DNA of 64,000 bases from assembly GCF_030651625.1 (NCBI RefSeq), contig NZ_JAUSCF010000024.1, positions 1 through 64,000 on the forward strand, given 5' to 3'. A program made the position numbers and the translations under genes. Shown piece after piece: positions 49,340 through 58,506 of the stretch. The DNA comes from Hydrogenophaga sp. GTDB taxonomy: Bacteria; Pseudomonadota; Gammaproteobacteria; Burkholderiales; Burkholderiaceae_C. Under the pieces are notes generated by a model. The model made no database searches. It worked only from the letters and a program-made list of their open reading frames with translations, and had not been told where the DNA came from. How positions within the stretch are numbered: the first letter of the stretch is position 1; every line of letters starts with the position of its first letter.

Positions 49340-50223
49340 AGGTGCTGGGCAACGGACTGCAGTTCGAAGTCGAGGTATCTGGCGATCCCCAGGCGCCTGC
49401 CGTGTTGCTCACCATGGGCCTGGGAATGCAGCTCACGGCCTGGCCCGACACCCTGTTGCAGGCGCTGCGCGATGCAGGCTACCGGGTCATCTGCTACGAC
49501 AACCGCGACATCGGGCTTTCCACGCACCTGGACCATCTGGGTGTACCCAACATGGCATGGCAGGTCATCAGGCACCGGCTGGGCTGGGCACCGAAACCTC
49601 CGTATGGGTTGCAAGACATGGCACAGGACGCTCTGGGCATTCTGGACGCGCTCGACTTGAGACAGGCCCATCTGGTGGGTGTGTCCATGGGGGGCATGAT
49701 CTCCCAGCGCATCGCAGCCACGGCATCTGAGCGGGTGCTCAGCCTGACCAGCATCATGAGTTCCAGCGGCGCCCCTCGTCTGCCGGGGCCACGCAGCGAT
49801 GTGATGCGTGCATTGCTCAAGCGCCCGCGCAGCCGTTCGCCCGAAGACGTGGTGGCGCACACGCTGGAGATCTTCCGCCTCATTGGCAGCCCGGCGTACC
49901 CGCAAGACATGCCGGTCTTTGAACAACACCTGATGGCAGGTGCCCGACGCAGTTACCATCCCGAGGGGGTGGCCAGGCAGCTCATGGCTGTCGTGGCCGA
50001 CAGCGGACGCCACAGCTTGCTTGATAAAGTGTCCTGCCCCACCCTGGTGCTGCATGGGACTGCCGACCCGCTGGTGCCCATGGCGTGCGGCCAGGACACC
50101 GCAGCGCGCATTGCCGGCGCCCGCTTCACTTCCATCGAAGGCATGGGCCACGACTGGCCGCCTGGGGTGGCGGTGCAACTGGCCCAACATATCGTTCCCC
50201 ATCTCAAGGCCGCCCGAGCCTGA
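49336..50223 (+). CDS. Alpha/beta hydrolase
   Basis: HLVGVSMGGMISQRIAA nucleophile elbow; catalytic His GMGHDWPPG. Confidence 0.93.
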   Translation: MKVLGNGLQFEVEVSGDPQAPAVLLTMGLGMQLTAWPDTLLQALRDAGYRVICYDNRDIGLSTHLDHLGVPNMAWQVIRHRLGWAPKPPYGLQDMAQDALGILDALDLRQAHLVGVSMGGMISQRIAATASERVLSLTSIMSSSGAPRLPGPRSDVMRALLKRPRSRSPEDVVAHTLEIFRLIGSPAYPQDMPVFEQHLMAGARRSYHPEGVARQLMAVVADSGRHSLLDKVSCPTLVLHGTADPLVPMACGQDTAARIAGARFTSIEGMGHDWPPGVAVQLAQHIVPHLKAARA

Positions 50224-50241
50224 TTTCCCGACTTGCTGATC

Positions 50242-51093
50242 ATGAATGCCAACATCCCCGAACACTCCCAGCTTGGCAAGGCTTCTGCCTACGCCGATCA
50301 GTACGACGCTTCACTGCTGTTCCCGCTGCCACGCGAGCCCAAGCGGGTCGAGATCGGGATCAAGGGCAGCCTGCCGTTTCTGGGTGCCGACCTGTGGACC
50401 GCGTTCGAGCTGAGCTGGCTCAACCTGCGCGGCAAACCACAGGTGGCGCTGGCCCACATCACCGTTCCCTGTGAGAGCACGCACATCGTCGAGAGCAAGT
50501 CGTTCAAGCTCTACCTGAACAGCTTCAACAACACCCGGTTCGAGAGTGCCGATGCGGTGCGTGACCGCATTCGCAGCGATGTGGGCGCGGCCATCTGGCA
50601 GGGTGGGGCAATTCAGTCATCGCCCGGTGTGCGTCTGCTCCTGCCTGAGCTGTTCGACTGCGAACCGGTTCAGGAACTCGATGGCCTGTCGATCGACCGG
50701 CTTGATGTGGAGTGCACGCGCTATGAACCCGCGCCCGATCTGCTCACAGCCGCGTTTGACGAAAAGCCGGTGGATGAAACGCTGGTCAGCAACCTGCTCA
50801 AAAGCAACTGCCTGGTGACTGGCCAGCCCGACTGGGGAAGCTTGCAGGTTCGTTACAGCGGTCCGCAGATCGACCAGGCCGGCCTGCTGCAGTACATCGT
50901 GAGCTTTCGCAACCACAACGAATTCCACGAACAGTGCGTGGAGCGCATTTACAGCGACATCATGGCGCGCTGCAAGCCGGCCAAGCTCATGGTGTACGCC
51001 CGCTACACCCGCCGCGGCGGGCTCGACATCAACCCCTGGCGCAGCAGCCACCCACAGTTGCCGCCGGCCAATGTGCGAACGGCGCGCCAGTGA
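50242..51093 (+). CDS. queF: NADPH-dependent 7-cyano-7-deazaguanine reductase
   Basis: [17 protein letters not shown] (QueF motif), [29 protein letters not shown]. Confidence 0.96.
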   Translation: MNANIPEHSQLGKASAYADQYDASLLFPLPREPKRVEIGIKGSLPFLGADLWTAFELSWLNLRGKPQVALAHITVPCESTHIVESKSFKLYLNSFNNTRFESADAVRDRIRSDVGAAIWQGGAIQSSPGVRLLLPELFDCEPVQELDGLSIDRLDVECTRYEPAPDLLTAAFDEKPVDETLVSNLLKSNCLVTGQPDWGSLQVRYSGPQIDQAGLLQYIVSFRNHNEFHEQCVERIYSDIMARCKPAKLMVYARYTRRGGLDINPWRSSHPQLPPANVRTARQ

Positions 51094-51572
51094 TTGGTTG
51101 CTGGGAAGGGTCGATCATTTCGACCGGTACGACAGGGCGTTGAACTGGGGCGCTAAAAAAGAACATTAGGTGAATTGATGATTCACCCTTATCATCAGTA
51201 GATTCCTTTCTGGATGCGCGTGCACCATACGCTGATCCAAAGAGGCTGCCAGACACCGCAAATCTTGCGCACTGGCTTCGCTCTCGGCCCCTCGCCGAAC
51301 CAGCCCCCTTCGCCAAGCCGCGAACCGCTGGGCTTCTTTTCTGGCTCCATTCACACACGGCAGTTGCCCGCTTGCGCCGCAAACTGCCGATCTCCCTCCA
51401 CTCGCCAGGTTCCTGGCACAACCCCGACCGATGTCCCACCTTGCGTGCGCACGTGTTCGGATGCACCTCCGGTGCGACACCCTTTTCAGGTGGAATCGAA
51501 AGAAACCGCCATCTCCCCGCGTCGTGAAGCCGTTTTTTCTGGCTGAACACGCTTCTATCGAAAGGCTCTCCT

Positions 51573-51869
51573 ATGAGCAGCAAACTTTACGTGGGCAACC
51601 TGCCCTACTCCGTTACCGACGACAGCCTGCGCAGCAACTTCTCCGAATACGGTGCAGTGGCTTCCGCCAAGGTCATGACCGACCGCGAAAGCGGCCGCTC
51701 AAAGGGCTTCGGCTTTGTCGAAATGGGTTCCGAAGCAGAAGCCCAATCCGCTATCGATGGCCTCAATGGTCAATCGGTTGACGGCCGCTCGATCGTGGTC
51801 AACGTGTCCCGGCCGAAAGAAGCCGGCAGCACCGGCGGTGGTTACCGTTCGGGCGCTGGTCGTTACTGA
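51573..51869 (+). CDS. RRM-domain RNA-binding protein
   Basis: KLYVGNLPYS (RNP2), SKGFGFVEM (RNP1), Gly-rich tail. Confidence 0.96.
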   Translation: MSSKLYVGNLPYSVTDDSLRSNFSEYGAVASAKVMTDRESGRSKGFGFVEMGSEAEAQSAIDGLNGQSVDGRSIVVNVSRPKEAGSTGGGYRSGAGRY

Positions 51870-51887
51870 TCCAGCAGGCTTGTCCTG

Positions 51888-51919
51888 AAAAAAACCGGCG
51901 CCTTGCGCCGGTTTTTTTT
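51888..51919. terminator. Bidirectional intrinsic terminator
   Basis: AAAAAAACCGGCGC-ctt-GCGCCGGTTTTTTTT between convergent genes. Confidence 0.88.
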
Positions 51920-51922
51920 CGT

Positions 51923-52633
51923 CTAGGAATGTCCGATGGCCTGCAGCGCATCCAGGTCGAGGATTTCGATTTCACCGCGTGAGACACGCACGATCTGCCG
52001 CTCACGCAAGTCGTGCAGCAACTGGTTCGTGGTCTGGCGGGTGAGGCCCAGCATGTGCGCCAGCTCTTCCTGCGTGATGGCGAGCACGCGTCTCGTGGCT
52101 TGTTCATTCGCCCCCAGGCCATAGCCTCTGGCCATCAGCAACAGGCGGCGTGCCAGTCGCTGTGCGCTGGTCAGCGCGGTCTGTTCCTCCAGGCTCACGA
52201 ATGCCAGGCGCATTTTGTCTGCCATGAGCAGACCCAGGTCGCGCCAGTGCTGCGGGTGCTGGTCCAGCCAGGCTTGCAGCTCGCGGTGAGGCACTTGCAA
52301 CACGGTGGTGGCTTCGTGCGCGTGGGCGTCGTGGGTGCGCGCTGCGTTGTCGAACACCGCGATTTCACCGAACCATGCCGGTGGGCCCAGCAGCACCAGC
52401 AGAGTTTCACGTGCGGCTTCGGGCGCGCCGTCGTGACCGGAGATGCGCACCGATCCGCTGATCACCGCGTAAAGGCCGCAGGGCGGGCTCTGCCGCAGAA
52501 ACAGCACCTCACCCGCTTGAAGATGACGCACCTGCCCCATGCCGACCAGCGCATCGGCAAACGCCGGCGGCAATTGGCGGAACCAGCGGCCCGATTGCAG
52601 GATGGGCAGGTGTTGCGCTGGATCGTTGTTCAT
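51923..52633 (-). CDS. Crp/Fnr-family transcriptional regulator (CRP-like, no Fe-S cysteines)
   Basis: cNMP-binding fold and C-terminal HTH ITQEELAHMLGLTRQTTNQLLHDL. Confidence 0.92.
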   Translation of the reverse strand: MNNDPAQHLPILQSGRWFRQLPPAFADALVGMGQVRHLQAGEVLFLRQSPPCGLYAVISGSVRISGHDGAPEAARETLLVLLGPPAWFGEIAVFDNAARTHDAHAHEATTVLQVPHRELQAWLDQHPQHWRDLGLLMADKMRLAFVSLEEQTALTSAQRLARRLLLMARGYGLGANEQATRRVLAITQEELAHMLGLTRQTTNQLLHDLRERQIVRVSRGEIEILDLDALQAIGHS

Positions 52634-52746
52634 GGGGTCGCGCATAGGTGTAAACGCGTGGAGGTTGCCATTGTGTCGGCTGCCCGACAGACGATGGTCG
52701 GGAGCGTGAATGAACATGCGGGCCACGTCAACATATGAGGTGACCC

Positions 52747-53283
52747 ATGAAAACCCTGACCGAACACCTTTCCCATTACGCCGCCTACCACCTGGACGCA
52801 CGCAACGTGGCCACCCATGTGGTGGGCGTGCCCATGATCATGCTGGCGGTGGCCACCATGCTGGCCCGCCCGGTCTGGCTGGTGGGTGGACTGCCGGTGT
52901 CGCCCGCGGTGCTGGTGAGCCTGGCCTGCGTGCTGTTCTACCTTCGGCTGGACCTGCGGTTCGGCCTGACCATGGCGGTCTGGCTGGCTGTGTTCGTGGC
53001 TTTTGCTCACGGGCTGGCCGCGCAATCCACGGTGCTGTGGCTCACAACGGGCATCGGCCTGTTCGTGGTGGGCTGGGCCATTCAGTTCCTGGGTCACTAC
53101 TATGAAGGGCGCAAGCCTGCGTTCGTGGACGACATCGTGGGCCTGCTGATCGGCCCTCTGTTCCTTGTGGTGAAGCTGGCCTTTGCGCTGGGTTGGCGGC
53201 TGGACCTCAAGGCCGAAATCGAGCGGCAAGTGATGCGGCCCCGGGCACAGACAGGCTCAGGGTGCAGCGGCCTGACTGTCTGA
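52747..53283 (+). CDS. DUF962/Mpo1-like membrane protein
   Basis: YAAYHLDARNVATHVVGVPMIMLAV ... QFLGHYYEGRKPAFVDD. Confidence 0.92.
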   Translation: MKTLTEHLSHYAAYHLDARNVATHVVGVPMIMLAVATMLARPVWLVGGLPVSPAVLVSLACVLFYLRLDLRFGLTMAVWLAVFVAFAHGLAAQSTVLWLTTGIGLFVVGWAIQFLGHYYEGRKPAFVDDIVGLLIGPLFLVVKLAFALGWRLDLKAEIERQVMRPRAQTGSGCSGLTV

Positions 53284-53296
53284 GCGGCTCAAGCTG

Positions 53297-54076
53297 TCAC
53301 AGCATTTTCTGAATCAACGCACCCTTGAACAGCACCGGTCCGGTCGGGCCGGTTTCGCTGGGCACGCCGCCCTTGGGTTCCAGGCTGATGGCCAGGGTGG
53401 GCACTTCGCGCACGTCGGCTTCACCAGCGGTCAACTGAAGCAGCCGTTCTTCGCTCAACACCCCCAGTGAACGGGGGCCGCCTGTGGGCGGCAATGCCCA
53501 GAGCTGCAGCGATTTGTCGGCTGCTTCCTGGAAGCCCCCCACACGCTGCAAGGTAAGGCGACCGCTCTTGGGATCGAACGTGACCAGCATGGCCGCACCG
53601 GCCTGTTCGTCGTTGAGCACCGCCACGTATTCGATGGCGGGTGTGGCCTCCAGTTGCGCCTGAAGCTCACCAATCCGGGCACCCAGGTCGTCGCGCAGGC
53701 CCACCGCTGTCACCACGGCGAGCACGGTGGCCAGCGCGCCAGCTGCTGACGCACTGCGCCACACGGTGAGGTTGCGCCACCAGCCACCCGACGCCGGCGC
53801 GGGCGTGGGAATGCGGACCGCGGCCATGGAGGCCTCATCGCGTTCGGCCTGCACCAGGTTGTTGATGCGTGTCCACACGGCAGGTGAGGGCGTGTGGGTG
53901 GTCTGCAGTTCGTTCATGCTGGCGACCCGGCTTTGCCAGATGAGCGCGGCGGCGCGCACCGGCGCTTTTTCCCGGGCCAGGGCTTCAAAGCGGCGGCGCG
54001 CGCCGCCCCGCAAGGTGCCCAGCGCGTAGGCGGCGGCGAGTTGATCGAGCAGTTCAGGATGGTCGTGGATGTTCAT
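53297..54076 (-). CDS. Anti-sigma factor (RskA-like C-terminal domain)
   Basis: Cytoplasmic ZAS-like N-terminus, single TM, LQLWALPPTGGPRSLGVL anti-sigma-K motif; adjacent to ECF sigma. Confidence 0.88.
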   Translation of the reverse strand: MNIHDHPELLDQLAAAYALGTLRGGARRRFEALAREKAPVRAAALIWQSRVASMNELQTTHTPSPAVWTRINNLVQAERDEASMAAVRIPTPAPASGGWWRNLTVWRSASAAGALATVLAVVTAVGLRDDLGARIGELQAQLEATPAIEYVAVLNDEQAGAAMLVTFDPKSGRLTLQRVGGFQEAADKSLQLWALPPTGGPRSLGVLSEERLLQLTAGEADVREVPTLAISLEPKGGVPSETGPTGPVLFKGALIQKML

Positions 54077-54086
54077 GTGCCACCCT

Positions 54087-54659
54087 TCACGCGAAACGCG
54101 CCATGCATTGGCGCAACTGGTCCAGCCCGCGCCTGATCCAGGTTTTCACTGTACCCAGTGGCAGCTTGAGTTGCTGCGCCAGCTCGCCATGGCTGAGGTC
54201 GCGCAGGTAGGCCAGGCTCACCACCTCGCGCTGTTTGTTTTCCAGTTTACCCAGGCATTGGTGCAGTGCCCAGGCCTGCTGGCTGGCCAGGCTGGTGTCC
54301 ATGGGGTTGGGTGAATCGCTCTCCAGCGTTTCGGCCATGGTTTCGTCCATGGTGTCGGTCAGATGGTCGCGCTCGGCCTTGCGGCGACGCAACAGATCCA
54401 GCGAGCGGCTGCGCACGATGAGTCCAAGCCAGGCCATGGGTGGGCTCAGACTGGCGCGGTAGTCCGGCGCGGTGCGCCAGATCTGCAGGAAAGTGTCCTG
54501 CAGCGCATCTTCTGCCCATTCGCTGTTGCGCACCACGCGCAGTGACAGGCCATAGAGCTTGGGCGATGTGAGCTCGTAGAGTGCCTTGAGGGCGGCTTCT
54601 TCGCGAGCCGCCACGCGGTCGATCAGGGACATCAGCAGGGCGTCGGGTTCGAGACTCAT
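54087..54659 (-). CDS. ECF-type RNA polymerase sigma factor
   Basis: Sigma2 AEDALQDTFLQIWRTAPDYRAS; sigma4 QREVVSLAYLRDLSHGELAQQLKLPLGTVKTWIRRGLDQLR. Confidence 0.94.
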   Translation of the reverse strand: MSLEPDALLMSLIDRVAAREEAALKALYELTSPKLYGLSLRVVRNSEWAEDALQDTFLQIWRTAPDYRASLSPPMAWLGLIVRSRSLDLLRRRKAERDHLTDTMDETMAETLESDSPNPMDTSLASQQAWALHQCLGKLENKQREVVSLAYLRDLSHGELAQQLKLPLGTVKTWIRRGLDQLRQCMARFA

Positions 54660-54754
54660 GCGCGCATTGTGAGGGAACCCTGCCGCAACTGCCCATTTGG
54701 GGGCGGATTGGCGCGCCGGCCCATGGCCGGCCAGCCGCAGCTGCCCATGTGATT

Positions 54755-55402
54755 TCACAATCGCCGCCGACGCGGAGTGACCTGGGTGGGCACGCTCACG
54801 GCGGTGACCGGTGCGATCATCAGCTCCGTGGGTTTGCCTTCCAACAGTTGGTCGCTGTGCCACACGCGCACGCTGGCGGCTCCTTCGGGCACGTTGCGCA
54901 TGGTGGCCACGCCGTTGGCGTCGGTCTGCACCGTAAAAGGCGAGTCGGTCACGTAGACGAAGCCACGCATCGAACCGTGCAGGTGGCAGCCCAGTTGAAG
55001 GGCACCGGGCTGGGCCAATGTCACTTCCGCTGAGGCAGGCGTACCGCCTTCGATCCTGCCGGCCAGACGCAGCTCGATGCCGCTTGCGTTGCCGCTCGGA
55101 TTGGTGACGCCAACAGGTACGCCACGCACGTGATGTTCCCACCCGTCGTTGTTCACGAAGGTGACGCGAGAACCGACCGGCAGCACGCTGACCGCTGGCA
55201 CGAACTGCATTTTTTCTTGCGAAATGATGGCCTGCACCGGTGCAGGCGGGGTCGGCCGTGTGCCACCTGCAGGTTCGATCACGACCACGGCGTTGGGCAG
55301 CGGTTTGCCATCGCGTGCAAGCACGGTGACCTGCACGGTGGCGGCCTGCGCGATCATCGCGAAAACCGCAGCACTGGCCAGCAGCATGGGTTTGCAGTTC
55401 AT
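54755..55402 (-). CDS. Exported cupredoxin / methylamine-utilization-type protein
   Basis: Signal peptide; VTFVNNDGWEHHVRG and LGCHLHGSMRGFVYV copper ligands. Confidence 0.85.
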   Translation of the reverse strand: MNCKPMLLASAAVFAMIAQAATVQVTVLARDGKPLPNAVVVIEPAGGTRPTPPAPVQAIISQEKMQFVPAVSVLPVGSRVTFVNNDGWEHHVRGVPVGVTNPSGNASGIELRLAGRIEGGTPASAEVTLAQPGALQLGCHLHGSMRGFVYVTDSPFTVQTDANGVATMRNVPEGAASVRVWHSDQLLEGKPTELMIAPVTAVSVPTQVTPRRRRL

Positions 55403-55413
55403 GTCGAGGCCCT

Positions 55414-55890
55414 TCAGCGTGTGTTGATCACGTCGCGGTGCATGGGTGCCAGCAGCGCCAGCATCTGGTTCTGGCGCTTGAAGGGAATGCCTCGCGCGTC
55501 CATGCTTTGTTGCAGCACTTCCACCAGCGCATTGAAGTGACCTTTGGTCACGTCCATGTTGGCATGGGCGGTTTTCATGTCGGGACCGTTGTAGACGCAG
55601 GGGCCACCGGTGAGCTGGCAGAGCTGGTCGGTCAATGAGCGTGAAAGATTGTCGAGGTTGGTGTCGGCGAACTGATCGCCGATGCGTGGGTCGGTCTTGA
55701 GGCGCACGACGAAGTCATCCATGAGGCTGCGAATGCCGGCCTGTTCTCCGAAGGCCAGATAAAGGCCCGAGGCTGGGGCCACTGGGTAGGCCGACGCGGC
55801 CGAGGGTGCCATGGGCGCGGACTGTGCGGTGGCATGGCTGCTGCCTAAGGCCATCAGAGCGAGAGAAGCGCAGGTGATGAAGTGTTTCAT
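55414..55890 (-). CDS. Exported group I truncated hemoglobin
   Basis: Signal peptide; LYLAFGEQAGIRSLMDDFVVRLKTDPRIGDQF ... LCQLTGGPCVYNGPDMKTAHANMDVTKGHFNALVEVLQ. Confidence 0.9.
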   Translation of the reverse strand: MKHFITCASLALMALGSSHATAQSAPMAPSAASAYPVAPASGLYLAFGEQAGIRSLMDDFVVRLKTDPRIGDQFADTNLDNLSRSLTDQLCQLTGGPCVYNGPDMKTAHANMDVTKGHFNALVEVLQQSMDARGIPFKRQNQMLALLAPMHRDVINTR

Positions 55891-55945
55891 GATTGGTTTG
55901 AAAAAAGGGTGGATACAGGTGGCACAAGTGGCGAAGTACCGGCGC

Positions 55946-56899
55946 TCAGAACGCAAACTGGGCCGACACATACACGCCCGTCTGCTTCTTGTTGTTGGTG
56001 GTGGCGGGCACCACGCGGCCCAGGTCCACATAGGCTGCGGTCAGCGACACGTTCTTGCTCGGCGCCCAGGCTATGAAGATGTCTTTCCAGGCGTCGGCGC
56101 GCAGGCCATCACCCAGGCCGGCGGCGGCACCGGCGCGCTGCAGCTTGTTGGGCATGTCGCGGTATTCGAATCCCACTGCGATGTTCTTGCTGATCAGGTA
56201 GGCCACTGAAAACTCGGGCAGAAATTCGTAGCCGTTGTCGGCACCTCCCAGGCGTGCGCCGTGGCCCAGCAGGCCGTTCTGGTTGGCTTTGGTGGCGCGC
56301 AGCGTGGCGTTGACCAGCACGCCTTGCGCAAGGAACAGTTTGGTGGCGTTCACATACACGTCGGTACCACTGCGCTTGGCACCCAGGGCATCGAGCGTGG
56401 CATCCAGCCCGCTGGACTGCAACTGCTTGTGTTGCACACCCACAGCAATCTGTGGCATCAGCGTGTTGCTGTCGAGGATCGCGTCGCCGGCGACGCGCAC
56501 CTTGGCACCAAAGATGTTTTGCTTCAGGTCCAGTCCGGGCAGGCCCAGCAGTGTTCCGGTGATGCCGGTGTCGAAGTTCTGGTGGCCGAACGAGAGTTCC
56601 AGACGGTCGTTGAAGCCCACGGCCACGCCCGTGGCGGTCAGGCCGTAGTCCTGCGTTTCGACGCGGCTCAGATAGGCCGACATGCCGCGCTCGCCTTCGG
56701 TGGCCTGGGTGCCGATCACGGCCCAGGGCGAAATGCCGCCACCGGCGGCACCTTCGATTGTGCTGACGCCACCTGTCAACAGCAGCTTGCCGGTATCGGC
56801 ATGTGCGGGAGTGGCGACGGCCAGCAGGACGGCGGCGGTCAACGGCAACAGGCCCCTGCTGAGCAGGGCGCAACGGTGAGGAGTGGCAAGCAGGTTCAT
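55946..56899 (-). CDS. DUF3034 family outer-membrane-like protein
   Basis: Signal peptide, KLLLTGGVSTIEGAAGGGISPWAVIGTQATEG, beta-barrel-like body ending in aromatic F. Confidence 0.85.
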   Translation of the reverse strand: MNLLATPHRCALLSRGLLPLTAAVLLAVATPAHADTGKLLLTGGVSTIEGAAGGGISPWAVIGTQATEGERGMSAYLSRVETQDYGLTATGVAVGFNDRLELSFGHQNFDTGITGTLLGLPGLDLKQNIFGAKVRVAGDAILDSNTLMPQIAVGVQHKQLQSSGLDATLDALGAKRSGTDVYVNATKLFLAQGVLVNATLRATKANQNGLLGHGARLGGADNGYEFLPEFSVAYLISKNIAVGFEYRDMPNKLQRAGAAAGLGDGLRADAWKDIFIAWAPSKNVSLTAAYVDLGRVVPATTNNKKQTGVYVSAQFAF

Positions 56900-57088
56900 G
56901 GGGGTGGTTGGAGGTGGGTTTGGTACAGGGAGCTTTGAGCGCCGAACCCCTGCACAAGGCTATTTGGGGTCGACATCATCAATACGCGCCACCGTCGCGA
57001 ATGGATTCATGTCGGCATGAGAACTTCTAAAGACGAGCAATTTGCTTGGTTTTTCTGAATCCAGTTCCGGTGTGTCCTGCGTATTGAC

Positions 57089-57104
57089 CGTGACGGCTGT
57101 CACA
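57089..57104. promoter_or_regulatory. CRP-type palindrome CGTGACGGCTGTCACA
   Basis: GTGA-N6-TCAC core, upstream of the ferritin-like gene. Confidence 0.4.
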
Positions 57105-57159
57105 CATGGCGCCCCGTCAACCAATGAACCCTCACATCAACAAGTCAACAGGACACACC

Positions 57160-57756
57160 ATGAGCACCCTCCAGAATCCCCCATCCCTGATCACTTCACC
57201 GGCTTCGCGCCGTGGCTTCATCCGCGGTGGCGGCGCCCTCTCGGCCGTTGCGGTGGCACTGCTCGCAGGCAAGGATGTGATGGCGCAAGGCATGAAGAGC
57301 GACACGTCGAAGGACGTGGACATCCTCAACGTGGCTCTGGGTCTGGAGCATGAAGCCATCAACGCCTACCAGCTCGGTGCAGGCAGTGGCCTGCTGCAAA
57401 AGCCTGTGCTGGACGTGGCAGTGCAGTTCCAGGGGCACCACAAAACCCATCGCGATGCGCTGGTGGCCACCATCCAGAAACTGGGCGGGAAACCTGTGGC
57501 CGAGATGAAGCTTGAGGAATACGCCAAGGCGCTCAACGCTGGCGCACTCAAGAGCCAGGGTGACGTGCTCGACCTGGCCGCGCGCCTGGAGCTGGGCGCC
57601 ACGAATGCCTACCTGAGCGTGATTCCCGCACTGGGCGACCGCGAGCTGGCCAAGGTCGCCGCGCGACTCGCGGCCGACGAAACCATGCACTACACGGTGC
57701 TTACCAGTGCGCTGGGCCGTTCGCTGCCACCAGGCGCACTGTCTTTCGGCGCCTGA
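57160..57756 (+). CDS. Exported ferritin-like (DUF4439-type) protein
   Basis: TAT-like signal SRRGFIRGGGALSAVAVALLAG; paired EHEAINAYQL ... ADETMHYTVL ferritin-like motifs. Confidence 0.85.
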   Translation: MSTLQNPPSLITSPASRRGFIRGGGALSAVAVALLAGKDVMAQGMKSDTSKDVDILNVALGLEHEAINAYQLGAGSGLLQKPVLDVAVQFQGHHKTHRDALVATIQKLGGKPVAEMKLEEYAKALNAGALKSQGDVLDLAARLELGATNAYLSVIPALGDRELAKVAARLAADETMHYTVLTSALGRSLPPGALSFGA

Positions 57757-57861
57757 ACATTTGAGTCTCCAAGGACCGGGGCGGTCATGCGCCGCCTCGG
57801 CCTTTATTGCTGTCACTTTTGTTTTTTCAACCCTGCCTACAAGCACTTCGAGGAGTTACCC

Positions 57862-58413
57862 ATGATCATCAAGACCACCCTGGCCGCTGCCGCCGCCCTT
57901 TCCCTCGCTGCCTGTGCCTCCAACATGAGCGCACCGTCACCCATGACGTATTCCCAGGCTGCCCTTCCCGCCGCCGTGCAGGTGCCCGCCGGCAACAAGG
58001 TGGTGATGGAAACCGTTGGCGTGGGCCAGATCACCTACGAATGCCGTGTCAAGACCGACATGCCCGGCCAGTACGAGTGGGTGTTTGCGGGCCCCGACGC
58101 CAAGCTGATGGACCGCAGTGGCAAGCAGGTGGGCACGTACTATGGCCCGCCCGCTACCTGGGAAAGCATGGACGGTTCCAAGCTCACCGCCACCCAGCTC
58201 GCGGTGGCACCCGGTGGCACGGGCAACATTCCGCTTCAGCTGGTGAAGGCCAACCCCGCCATGGGCATGGGCGCCATGCAGGGCGTGAGCTACATCCAGC
58301 GCGTGGCCACCAAGGGTGGCGTTGCGCCAGCGATGCCCTGTGGTGCAGCCAACACGGGTGTCAGGCAGATCGTGAACTACGAAGCCGACTACATCTTCTA
58401 CAAGGCGGGCTGA
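57862..58413 (+). CDS. DUF3455 domain-containing lipoprotein
   Basis: Lipobox SLAACAS; VGQITYECR ... WVFAGPDAKLMDRSGKQVGTYYGPPATWESMDGS. Confidence 0.88.
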   Translation: MIIKTTLAAAAALSLAACASNMSAPSPMTYSQAALPAAVQVPAGNKVVMETVGVGQITYECRVKTDMPGQYEWVFAGPDAKLMDRSGKQVGTYYGPPATWESMDGSKLTATQLAVAPGGTGNIPLQLVKANPAMGMGAMQGVSYIQRVATKGGVAPAMPCGAANTGVRQIVNYEADYIFYKAG

Positions 58414-58506
58414 TCTTTGCCCGACCGGACCAGAGGGCACCTTCTGGGGCCTTCGGGTTCGATCTTTGCATGGCTGTGGATCTGGCCATGAACACGGCTC
58501 ATGCGT

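Noticed and set aside
51923-52633. Local Crp/Fnr protein as the regulator of the two TTGAT-N4-ATCAA sites
   Set aside because: It lacks the N-terminal cysteine cluster of oxygen-sensing FNR/ANR proteins, so a different regulator is more likely.
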